Of a stretch of 11,686 bases of DNA, positions 1-7,000 are shown piece by piece. Each line of letters begins with the position of its first letter. The first letter of the stretch is position 1. Source of the DNA: an uncultured Roseburia sp. GTDB taxonomy: Bacteria; Bacillota; Clostridia; Lachnospirales; Lachnospiraceae. Both the position numbers and the translations under genes were made by a program. A model generated the notes under the pieces. The model ran no database searches. It was not told the origin of the DNA and saw only the letters and a program-made list of their open reading frames with translations. Location: the NCBI GenBank assembly GCA_946055175.1, contig CAMGET010000014.1, positions 1 to 11,686 of the forward strand, read 5' to 3'.

Positions 1-86
1 AATGCTGAGTTATATAAAAATATCGTCGTATTCCAGCTTTCAATCCCCTCATCCATGGGAACTATATGTTCCATATATCGACCCAT
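1..86 (-). CDS. Possible N-terminal start of a gene cut by the left edge; weakly resembles a small RelA/SpoT-type alarmone synthetase
   Basis: A minus-strand frame opens at ATG 84-86 (other ATGs at 72-74 and 54-56) and stays open to base 1. An in-frame TAG at 108-110 bounds it upstream. The visible peptide is about 28 residues and contains the stretch MDEGIESWNTTIFLYNSA. This reminds me of the N-terminal helix of small (p)ppGpp synthetases of the YjbM/YwaC group, where a Trp and a 'LYNSALKE'-like helix precede the RelA_SpoT catalytic domain. No catalytic residue lies in the window, so the name is a recollection-based guess. The start is unsettled: AGAAAGG lies too close to ATG 86 and rather far from ATG 74. 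An extended -10 promoter about 30-40 nt upstream supports a transcription unit starting here. Confidence 0.35.
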   Translation of the reverse strand, partial: MGRYMEHIVPMDEGIESWNTTIFLYNSA

Positions 87-121
87 ACCTTTCTGAAATG
101 TACCTTCCTATTTCCGTATCC

Positions 122-130
122 ATTATAGCA
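122..130 (-). promoter_or_regulatory. Extended -10 promoter pointing to the left edge
   Basis: Read on the minus strand, 130-122 is TGCTATAAT: a perfect TATAAT hexamer (127-122) preceded by the TGn of an extended -10 promoter. The hexamer about 17 nt upstream (CCCACA) is a poor -35 match, as is usual for extended -10 promoters. The start of transcription would be near 115, about 30 nt before the first candidate ATG of the left-edge frame. It sits in the 107-nt gap (87-193) after the EIIC-like gene. I see no GC-rich hairpin with a T-run in that gap, so readthrough from the permease gene is also possible. Confidence 0.5.
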
Positions 131-193
131 TACTTCTATTCTTATGTGGGCATTTCAAAAGATATTCTTTCTAAAATTTTTCTTAAGCTTCTT

Positions 194-1255
194 TTACAGG
201 TCCAGTTTCAAATCGTTTTCTTTAATCCAACCAATTTTACGGAAAATGGAGCCAAACAGGAAGCAGAGAACGCCCGGCAAAATAAAGCAGATAAGAAGCA
301 TCCCCAGCCAGTCCATTGCTGTGATAGCAGCCTTCGTTCCGGCAGCAATGTCATTAAGCCACCCGGTATAGACACCAATCTGCCCTACCAATCCGCAGGT
401 TCCCATTCCGGAAGAAACGGCTGCGCCATTCATTTCCATTCTAAAAACACAGGTTGCTATCGGCCCCGTAATTGCTGAAGTAAGAATTGCCGGAAGCCAG
501 ATTTTTGGATTCTTCACAATATTTCCCATTTGTAGCATGGAAGTACCGATTCCCTGTGCAAAAAGACCGCCCCATTTATTTTCTTTAAAGCTTAAAACTG
601 CAAAACCAACCATCTGCGCACAACAGCCTGCTACTGCTGCACCTCCGGCCAGACCGGTCAGTCCCAATGCCGCACAGATTGCTGCACTGCTGATTGGAAG
701 GGTTAATGCAATTCCTACAATTACAGATACAACAATCCCCATTACAAATGGCTGTTGTTCTGTTGCCCACATAATAGCACTGCCAAAGGTACTTGCAGCG
801 GCTCCGATTGCCGGTGCCCACCATAAGGATAGCGCTACACCGATAAATATAGTAACAAACGGTGTGACTATTATGTCGATTTTTGTCTCTTTCGAAACCA
901 TTTTTCCAAACTCTGCCGCAAAAATGGCTACCACAAGTACAGCCAGCGGACCACCCGCACCGCCAAGTTCATTGGCTGCCGCACCGACTGCCACCAAAGA
1001 AAATAAAACCAGTGGAGATGCCTTTAATGCAAAACCAATTGCAATCGCCATCGCCGGTCCTACGGCTGCCTTGGCATAGTTTCCAACTGTAACCAGAATT
1101 TCTATTCCCAACTGAGTACCTAAGGTACTGACAATCGTTCCAATCAGAAGAGATGCAAATAATCCCTGTGCCATAGCACCTAAAGCGTCAATAAAGTAGC
1201 GTTTTACTGAAATTTCAATATCTTTTCGTTTCAAGAATTCCTTAAACTTTTCCAT
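194..1255 (-). CDS. Orphan PTS EIIC_2 / PfoR-family membrane protein, candidate NiaR-regulated permease
   Basis: This 353-residue protein is mostly hydrophobic, with roughly nine to ten membrane segments (about 25-46, 60-90 as a long or paired segment, 100-116, 124-148, 168-190, 195-222, 250-270, 283-300, 315-337). The short charged N-terminus and the basic tail after the last helix suggest that both ends are cytoplasmic. Glycine/alanine-rich stretches such as ELGGAGGPLAVL (96-107) and GLAGGAAVAG (201-210) are typical of the EIIC-like family that includes Clostridium perfringens PfoR (COG3641, Pfam PTS_EIIC_2). No EIIA or EIIB domain is fused, and none is encoded nearby. It starts at ATG 1255 behind GGAGG with a short spacer. 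It follows niaR by 83 nt but has its own promoter and an operator-like repeat resembling a NiaR box, so niacin-responsive control is likely and the substrate may be a pyridine rather than a sugar. Family assignment is fairly secure; substrate is inference. Confidence 0.85.
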   Translation of the reverse strand: MEKFKEFLKRKDIEISVKRYFIDALGAMAQGLFASLLIGTIVSTLGTQLGIEILVTVGNYAKAAVGPAMAIAIGFALKASPLVLFSLVAVGAAANELGGAGGPLAVLVVAIFAAEFGKMVSKETKIDIIVTPFVTIFIGVALSLWWAPAIGAAASTFGSAIMWATEQQPFVMGIVVSVIVGIALTLPISSAAICAALGLTGLAGGAAVAGCCAQMVGFAVLSFKENKWGGLFAQGIGTSMLQMGNIVKNPKIWLPAILTSAITGPIATCVFRMEMNGAAVSSGMGTCGLVGQIGVYTGWLNDIAAGTKAAITAMDWLGMLLICFILPGVLCFLFGSIFRKIGWIKENDLKLDL

Positions 1256-1283
1256 AATTCCTCCAGCTTTCCTTACGGTTTTT

Positions 1284-1311
1284 CACTGTCTTGTCACCTG
1301 TCTTGACAGTT
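1284..1311 (-). promoter_or_regulatory. NiaR-box-like operator: tandem and palindromic TGTCTTGACA element
   Basis: On the plus strand two 12-nt units lie head to tail: CTGTCTTGTCAC (1286-1297) and CTGTCTTGACAG (1298-1309). The second is itself a near-palindrome (CTGTC-TT-GACAG). The whole block is also bracketed by a perfect 6-bp inverted repeat, ACTGTC (1285-1290) and GACAGT (1305-1310). From memory, NiaR (YrxA) sites in Firmicutes carry TGTCTTGACA-type half sites. The niaR gene ends only 29 nt away. The element lies just downstream of the -10 box of the permease promoter, over about +2 to +27, a position that suits repression. Direct observation: the repeats. Inference: NiaR binds them. Confidence 0.65.
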
Positions 1312-1318
1312 GTTTTTC

Positions 1319-1347
1319 AGTATAACACTCTATTCTTATTAACGCAA
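1319..1347 (-). promoter_or_regulatory. Sigma-A-like promoter of the EIIC-like gene
   Basis: Minus-strand -35 TTGCGT (1347-1342) and -10 TATACT (1324-1319) are separated by exactly 17 nt (1341-1325). The -35 box overlaps the final codons of niaR and ends just before its TAA stop. Transcription would start near 1312, right at the edge of the NiaR-like operator. The permease can therefore be transcribed separately from the upstream niaR cluster. Confidence 0.6.
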
Positions 1348-1854
1348 GTATCCTTTTTCATTTAATTTTTCTTCAATTCTGTCTAACACCTTTTCTGATT
1401 CTGCTTCTACGGTATGCCAGTGCTCCCCATCTGTCAGCACATTTAGCGGACGGCTTTTGCTCTTTTCAATCCGCTCCACAAATTCATCCACATCCAGACG
1501 ATTATTCAGAATCAAATCCACCATAATCTGCCCGTAAATATCATGTGCTACCACGACGTCTAGCACATGTCCGCCATAGTCCACAATCGTATATAGTTCA
1601 TCCCGAATCTGCTCTTTGGTATGGCTGACCGCAAAGCTTCTCTTCACACGGCTATTCTCCGGTTCCGGCGCATATAACACATATCCTTTGTTCGTGCTTA
1701 AAATATTTTTATTCGTCGCACGAAGCAAAGCAATGTCCTGGACAATCACCTGACGGCTCACTCCTAATCGCTTTGCTAAGTCTGTTCCCGAAATCGGCTG
1801 ACTGCTCTTCTCTAAAAGAATGATTAACTGTTCTCTCCTCTTTTCGCCTTCCAT
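1339..1854 (-). CDS. niaR: Niacin-responsive transcriptional repressor NiaR (HTH_11 plus 3H domain)
   Basis: The 171-residue protein has the two-domain build of NiaR (formerly YrxA), the repressor of NAD synthesis and niacin uptake genes that senses niacin. Residues 5-60 form a winged helix, with recognition region GTDLAKRLGVSRQVIVQDI (23-41) and a wing ending in GYVLY. Residues 73-167 match the 3H domain, with His78, His104 and the pair His145/His147. His78, Glu86, His145 and His147 line up with residues reported to hold a nickel ion in Thermotoga TM1602, so the metal site seems intact. ATG 1854 has an excellent AGGAGG about 6 nt upstream, overlapping the stop codon region of the preceding small gene. 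Together with the methyltransferase and the small gene it looks like one transcription unit. A NiaR-like operator lies immediately downstream, in front of the membrane protein gene. I see no similar repeat before the methyltransferase, so autoregulation is not evident. Confidence 0.9.
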   Translation of the reverse strand: MEGEKRREQLIILLEKSSQPISGTDLAKRLGVSRQVIVQDIALLRATNKNILSTNKGYVLYAPEPENSRVKRSFAVSHTKEQIRDELYTIVDYGGHVLDVVVAHDIYGQIMVDLILNNRLDVDEFVERIEKSKSRPLNVLTDGEHWHTVEAESEKVLDRIEEKLNEKGYLR

Positions 1855-1864
1855 GCCATACCTC

Positions 1865-2128
1865 CTAATCCTCTTCGATTACATGTATTTCCAAATAATC
1901 AAATGCAATCGTTTCTACAAAGCATTCCCCATAGAATTTTGTCTTGGCATGCTGTTTAAATTCATTCACATTTTTTTCTAACCAGATTGGTCTGCCTAAA
2001 TCAAACTCATAACATGCTTCATCTAAAGCCCGGAAAATCTTGTGTGTTCTTGTATCCTTCGATTCATCTGTAATCGTAATATCCCGCAACAAATGATTAT
2101 CTTTCATCATTTTAAACCAAATCCGCAT
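1865..2128 (-). CDS. Small conserved-looking protein of unknown function
   Basis: An 87-residue soluble, acidic-tailed protein starting MRIWFKMMKDNHLLRDI. It has no signal peptide, membrane segment, zinc-binding cysteine pattern or nucleotide-binding motif that I can see. Its middle part (THKIFRALDEACYEFDLGRPIW, written here only as a landmark, roughly 26-47) and the end FDYLEIHVIEED recall a hypothetical protein that I associate with Lachnospiraceae genomes. I cannot name a function. I chose ATG 2128 because GAGGGG lies 4-6 nt before it; a GTG at 2146 in the same frame has only a weak AGAAA upstream. It sits 29 nt after the methyltransferase stop and 10 nt before niaR, so the three are probably co-transcribed, and its 3' end carries the niaR ribosome binding site. 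Confidence 0.75.
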   Translation of the reverse strand: MRIWFKMMKDNHLLRDITITDESKDTRTHKIFRALDEACYEFDLGRPIWLEKNVNEFKQHAKTKFYGECFVETIAFDYLEIHVIEED

Positions 2129-2157
2129 AAATCCCCTCAAACTCACTTTCTGTTTTC

Positions 2158-2931
2158 TTATCCAAGACGTCTTTGCCGGCTTGTCTCATACATCAATAAA
2201 GCCGCTGAAATCGCTGCATTTAAGGATTCCACCTGCCCCTGCATCGGAATTTTTATATAGGTATCCGCACAATCTGCCACTACATCTGACAAACCGTTTC
2301 CCTCGTTGCCAATCAAAAATGCACTTGGTCCTCTGTAATCCGGTTCATCATAGCAAAGCGTTCCCTTTAGGTGCGCAGCATATACCTTAATTCCCTGACT
2401 TTTCAGTTCTAATATCGTTTGTTCCAAATCATCTGTCACAAAAAACGGTACCCGGTAAATACTTCCCATCGTGGAGCGAATGGTTTTCGGATTAAACAAG
2501 TCCACAGTAGACTGATTCATAATCACGCCGCTAATTCCTGCGCCTTCTCCGGTTCGAAGCATGGTTCCCAAATTTCCCGGATCCTGGATGCTTTCCACAA
2601 TCAGTAAATGCGCATTCTTATCTGACAGTAAATCATTTAGCCGGTAAGAAGGTTTTTTTACCAGGCATAAGATTCCCTGTGGCGTCTGTGTATCTGAAAC
2701 TGACTTAAATACAGCGTCTGACACAACTTCATAGTCTTTGTTTTTCAGGAAAAACACATTTTCTCTTTCAAAGCTTTCTGACACATAGGTCTTTATAAGC
2801 CACCCGTCCGGTATCTCTTCTGCCATCTTTCTGCCTTCTACCACAAAGGTTTCCTGCTCATTTCTTGCCTTTGCCTTCTTCATCAGAAGTACCAGATTCT
2901 TCATCTGTTGGTTGCCTGCACTAGTTATCAT
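2158..2931 (-). CDS. SpoU/TrmH-family RNA 2'-O-methyltransferase
   Basis: The 257-residue protein has the SPOUT-class architecture of bacterial 23S rRNA/tRNA ribose methyltransferases that use S-adenosylmethionine. Residues 1-95 form the substrate-binding domain, including the usual QETFVVEGRKM stretch (26-36). The catalytic trefoil-knot domain follows, with motif 1 at 113-131 (ESIQDPGNLGTMLRTGEGA; the Asn and Arg are expected to be catalytic), motif 2 FLIGNEGNGLSD (205-216) and motif 3 IKIPMQGQVESLNAAISAA (226-244). RlmB- or TsnR-like specificity cannot be decided from sequence alone. The frame extends upstream to 2979, but that ATG lies in the loop of the pfkA terminator. ATG 2931, with AAAGGAG about 7 nt before it, gives the family's normal N-terminus. 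It begins a cluster with the small gene and niaR, only 26 nt past the terminator T-run, so its promoter is unclear. Confidence 0.9.
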   Translation of the reverse strand: MITSAGNQQMKNLVLLMKKAKARNEQETFVVEGRKMAEEIPDGWLIKTYVSESFERENVFFLKNKDYEVVSDAVFKSVSDTQTPQGILCLVKKPSYRLNDLLSDKNAHLLIVESIQDPGNLGTMLRTGEGAGISGVIMNQSTVDLFNPKTIRSTMGSIYRVPFFVTDDLEQTILELKSQGIKVYAAHLKGTLCYDEPDYRGPSAFLIGNEGNGLSDVVADCADTYIKIPMQGQVESLNAAISAALLMYETSRQRRLG

Positions 2932-2957
2932 GAACGTCTCCTTTCGTACTATGGCGT

Positions 2958-2989
2958 AAAAAAACTCCACGAAAAACATCCGTGGAGTT
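2958..2989 (-). terminator. Intrinsic terminator after pfkA
   Basis: The minus-strand RNA would fold 2989-2981 against 2971-2963 (AACTCCACG with CGTGGAGTT, 9 perfect pairs) around a 9-nt loop. The stem is followed by seven U residues (2964-2958, partly overlapping the stem base). It starts 10 nt after the pfkA stop codon. It separates pfkA from the downstream methyltransferase cluster. Confidence 0.9.
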
Positions 2990-2998
2990 CAGTTTCTA

Positions 2999-3973
2999 TT
3001 ATTTAGAAAGGTTATGGCAAATTTCATACTGATATTCTGAAATACCCTTCTGCATTGCAAGTGCCTCATCAATATCGTAATCAACAAAATCTCCATGACT
3101 ATACGCAACTACACGATTTGACTTTCCTTCACACAAAAGGTCCACAGCCATTGCACCCATTGTAGATGCATATACACGGTCCTTACAGGTCGGGCTTCCT
3201 CCACGCTGCATATGTCCTAAGATAGTAGCACGTGTCTCAACACCGGTTGCTGCTTCAATACGCTTAGCCATACTTGCGGAATGTCCGATACCTTCTGCAT
3301 TAATGATAATATGATGCTTTTTGCCTCGCTGACGTTTCTCGATAATGTTGTTCACCAGCTTCTGCTCGTCATAGTCATATTTTTCCGGCAACAGAATATC
3401 CTCTGCACCATTTGCAATACCACACCATAATGCAATGTGACCTGCGCCACGTCCCATAACCTCAATAATGGAACATCTCTCATGTGAGGTAGACGTATCA
3501 CGAACCTTATCAATTGCTTCCATAGCAGTATTGACCGCTGTATCAAAACCGATGGTGTACTCGGTACAGGCAATATCCAGGTCAATGGTTCCCGGAAGTC
3601 CAATTGTATTCACCCCTAAGGCAGCCAGTTTCTGAGCTCCTTTAAAGGAACCGTCACCACCGATTACAACAACGCCATCGATGCCATGCTTTTTACAAAT
3701 CTCGGCACCTTTTTTCTGCCCCTCCGGTGTCGTAAACTCCATACAACGGGCAGTCTGTAAAATCGTACCGCCGCGCTGAATAATATCAGAAACATCCTTT
3801 GCTTCCATATCAACGATTTCTTCTGCCAGAAGACCTGCATAACCTCTTTTAATTCCTTTTACCTTCAATCCCTTTGCAATTCCTTCACGTACTACCGCAC
3901 GGATTGCAGCATTCATTCCCGGTGCATCTCCACCGCTTGTAAGAACACCAATTGTTTTTATTTCCTTTGCCAT
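2999..3973 (-). CDS. pfkA: ATP-dependent 6-phosphofructokinase
   Basis: This 324-residue enzyme phosphorylates fructose 6-phosphate to fructose 1,6-bisphosphate in glycolysis; the length is normal for the bacterial PfkA type. Visible motifs are the N-terminal nucleotide loop TSGGDAPGMNAAIRAVVR (12-29), GGDGS (105-109), the catalytic PGTID (127-131, base Asp131, equal to E. coli Asp127), MGR (173-175) and GHMQRGGSP (253-261). Gly108 and Gly128 match the ATP-using rather than the pyrophosphate-using type. Arg25 and Arg29 correspond to the effector-site arginines Arg21 and Arg25 of E. coli. One oddity is TIDLD instead of the usual TIDND. ATG 3973 has AGGAGG 8 nt upstream. The gene follows dnaE by 69 nt, a neighbourhood known from other Firmicutes, but it has a plausible promoter of its own and ends in a clear terminator. 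Confidence 0.96.
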   Translation of the reverse strand: MAKEIKTIGVLTSGGDAPGMNAAIRAVVREGIAKGLKVKGIKRGYAGLLAEEIVDMEAKDVSDIIQRGGTILQTARCMEFTTPEGQKKGAEICKKHGIDGVVVIGGDGSFKGAQKLAALGVNTIGLPGTIDLDIACTEYTIGFDTAVNTAMEAIDKVRDTSTSHERCSIIEVMGRGAGHIALWCGIANGAEDILLPEKYDYDEQKLVNNIIEKRQRGKKHHIIINAEGIGHSASMAKRIEAATGVETRATILGHMQRGGSPTCKDRVYASTMGAMAVDLLCEGKSNRVVAYSHGDFVDYDIDEALAMQKGISEYQYEICHNLSK

Positions 3974-4030
3974 CTTTTCTTCCTCCTGAAAGATACCATG
4001 TATTTCCCGTTACAATATCTCTAGTATCCT

Positions 4031-4059
4031 ATTTTAATCGGTTTATCGCTTCTTTTCAA
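4031..4059 (-). promoter_or_regulatory. Sigma-A-like promoter for pfkA at the dnaE 3' end
   Basis: Minus-strand -35 TTGAAA (4059-4054) and -10 TAAAAT (4036-4031) are 17 nt apart, each one base from consensus. The -35 box lies within the last codons of dnaE. Transcription would start near 4024, giving a leader of about 50 nt before the pfkA ATG. No terminator is visible between dnaE and pfkA, so readthrough from dnaE is likely as well. Confidence 0.55.
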
Positions 4060-7000
4060 TATTCTTTTCTACAACTTTTACGTTGTTTTTGCCCAAAAAG
4101 TTAGTTAAATTGTTCACAAGCACCATATCTGCACATACATTCTGGCTTTCCGGCAGCCTTTTCATTGCCTTAATGGAAGAAATATAAATTACAACGGAGT
4201 CCTTTCCATCAGAATCGTGAAGCATTTCATACAACTGCTGCTCCTTCTCTTCAAAGGCTTCCTTCGTTTCAAACTGCAGCCATAATTCCCGCTTCGTATC
4301 ATCAAAAGAATAAATCTGTTCGCAAATGATTTTACCATCCTTCTCTTCTTCCACATTTGCACGTCCGCGGATAAATACTTTTTCATCCTCATTTAACAGA
4401 TGATGATATTTTTCATAATCCTTCGGGAAAATAATAACTTCTACGGTTCCAACCAAATCTTCCAGTGTAATAAAGGCCATGGTTTTATTATTCTTGGTAT
4501 ATTTAATCGTTTTTTCTGTAATCATACCGCCAACAATCACAACCTCATTATCCTTTACTTTTACTTCGTTTGTCTCTTCATCCAAAAGGAAGTCTGCTGT
4601 CACAGCCGAAATATTCTTCCGCCATTTTGCCTCATAATCCTCCAATGGATGACCGCTTAAGTATATCCCCAGCACCTCTTTTTCAAATCCCAGCTTAATC
4701 TCCTTACTGTATTCCTCAAGCTCTGGGAACTTGATTTCGTAATCCTTTTTATCCTCTTCAGATGCAAAATCAAACAGCGTCATCTGTCCGGACATGGATT
4801 TTTTCTTTTCGCTTGCCAGATTGTCCATCACCACCGCATATACATTCATCATTTGCTGGCGGTTTCCGTCCAATCCGTCACATGCCCCGGCTTTAATTAA
4901 GTTTTCCACCGCGCGCTTATTTACCTCACGGCTTGCAACACGCTCCAAAAAGCTTTGCAGCGTCTTATATTCTCCATTTGCATGGCGTTCTTCCAATATT
5001 GTATCCACTACCGGACGGCCTATACTCTTGATTGCATACATACCGTAACGGATATTCCCGTTTACCGCAGAAAAAACGCCTTCCCCTTCATTAATATCGG
5101 GTGGCAGTACCGGAATTCCCATCTGCCTGCAGCTATAAATATATTCTGACACCTTCTTCGTATTATCAATAACAGACGTCATAAGCGCTGCCATAAACTC
5201 TACCGGATAATAGTATTTCAAATAAGCAGTCTGATATGCAACCACTGCATAAGCTGCCGCATGGGATTTATTAAACGCATACTTGGCAAAGTCCACCATG
5301 GAATCGTAAATCTGATTGGCAGCATCTTCGCTGATACCGTTTGCAATACAGCCTTTGATTCCCTGTTCTTCATTTCCATAGACGAAGTTCTGTCGCTCTG
5401 CGTCAATAACATACTGTTTCTTTTTACTCATGGCACGACGGATATTATCAGCCTGTCCCATGGTATAGCCTGCAAGATCCTGTACAATCTGCATAACCTG
5501 TTCCTGATACACGATACAACCATAAGTCGGCTCCAAAATCGGTTCCAGTTCCTTGCAGACATAAGAAATGCTTTCCGGTTCATTTTTTCCCTTAATATAT
5601 TTAGGGATAAAATCCATCGGGCCCGGTCGGTATAAAGAAATACCCGCAATGACATCTTCCAGACTCTGAGGTTTTAACTCCTTCATAAAGTTTTTCATGC
5701 CGGCACTTTCCAACTGGAACACTCCATCACATTTTCCGGTTCCAATGGAATCCAAAACCTTCTTATCGTCATAGTCAATGTGGTCCACATCAATTTTTAT
5801 TCCGTGATTCTTTTCCACCAAATCGACTGCATTTTTAATGACAGTGAGCGTTCGAAGTCCCAGAAAATCCATCTTAAGCAGTCCCAGTTCTTCGATTGTT
5901 GTCATAATAAACTGTGTTGTTATCGTACCATCCGCCGCTCTTGATAACGGCACATATTCATCCATCGCCTTCTGTGAAATTACCACACCGGCCGCATGCA
6001 TGGAGCTGTGTCTCGGCAGACCCTCCAAACGTTTTGACATGTCGATTAATGTCTTAACCGTTTCATCCGATTCGTACATGGCGCGAAGTTCCGGATTCAT
6101 GACAAGCGCTTTGTCAATTGTGATTCCAAGTTCGTTTGGAATCATTTTTGCAATGGTATCGCAAAAACTGTACGGTAAATCCATGACACGTCCAACATCA
6201 CGGATGACTCCTTTTGCAAGCAGTGTACCGAACGTAATAATCTGCGTTACACAATCTTTGCCATATTTTTCAATGACATAATCAATGACTTCTCCACGTC
6301 TCTCGTAGCAGAAGTCAATATCAATATCCGGCATCGTCACTCGTTCCGGATTTAAAAAACGTTCAAAAAGCAGGTTGTAGCGGATAGGATCAATATTCGT
6401 AATCCCTGTGGTGTAGGAAACGAGGCTTCCCGCTGCACTTCCTCGCCCCGGTCCGACCGGAATTCCATGGGTTCTTGCATAATTGATAAAATCCCAGACA
6501 ATCAAAAAATAATCGACATAGCCCATGTTTTTAATGACACTTAACTCATAGTCAAGCTTCGGTGCCAATTCTTCGTGCTTGTCGGGATATCTTTGAATCA
6601 GTCCTTCATGGCAAAGCTTATTTAAGTAGGTCCAGGAATCGTAGCCTTCCGGCACCTCAAAATGTGGCAGTTTCGTCACACCGAACTCGATTTCCACATG
6701 GCACCGGTCTGCAATCTTTTGTGTATTGTCAATTGCCTGTGTTGCATAAGGGAAAAGTTTTCGCATCTCTTCCTCAGACTTTACGTAGTACTGTCCGCCC
6801 TCATAACGCATGCGGTTTTCATCCGATAACTTTTTACCGGTCTGAATACAAAGCAGAATATCATGTGCCTCCGCATCATCCGCATAGGTGTAATGAACAT
6901 CATTGGTTGCTACCAGTTCTATCCCTGTTTCTTCACTTAAGCGCAAAAGCTGGGCATTTACAGTCTTTTGCTCCGGAATGCCATGGTCCTGCAGTTCTAA

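Noticed and set aside
53..75. Imperfect hairpin (GGAAC/GTTCC) near the left edge as a terminator for the permease gene
   Set aside because: The stem is short and interrupted, and no T-run follows on the minus strand; it also lies within the likely start of the next frame.
2..1092. Plus-strand open frames opposite the EIIC-like gene, and similar ones opposite dnaE and clpB
   Set aside because: They are antisense to well-recognised genes, have low-complexity or unlike-protein composition and lack ribosome binding sites; no plus-strand gene in the window is convincing.
2129..2146. GTG start at 2146 for the small protein
   Set aside because: It has only a weak AGAAA upstream, while ATG 2128 has GAGGGG at a suitable distance.
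2932..2979. Longer start of the RNA methyltransferase at 2979
   Set aside because: It would begin inside the loop of the pfkA terminator and add hydrophobic residues foreign to the family; ATG 2931 has a proper GGAG signal.
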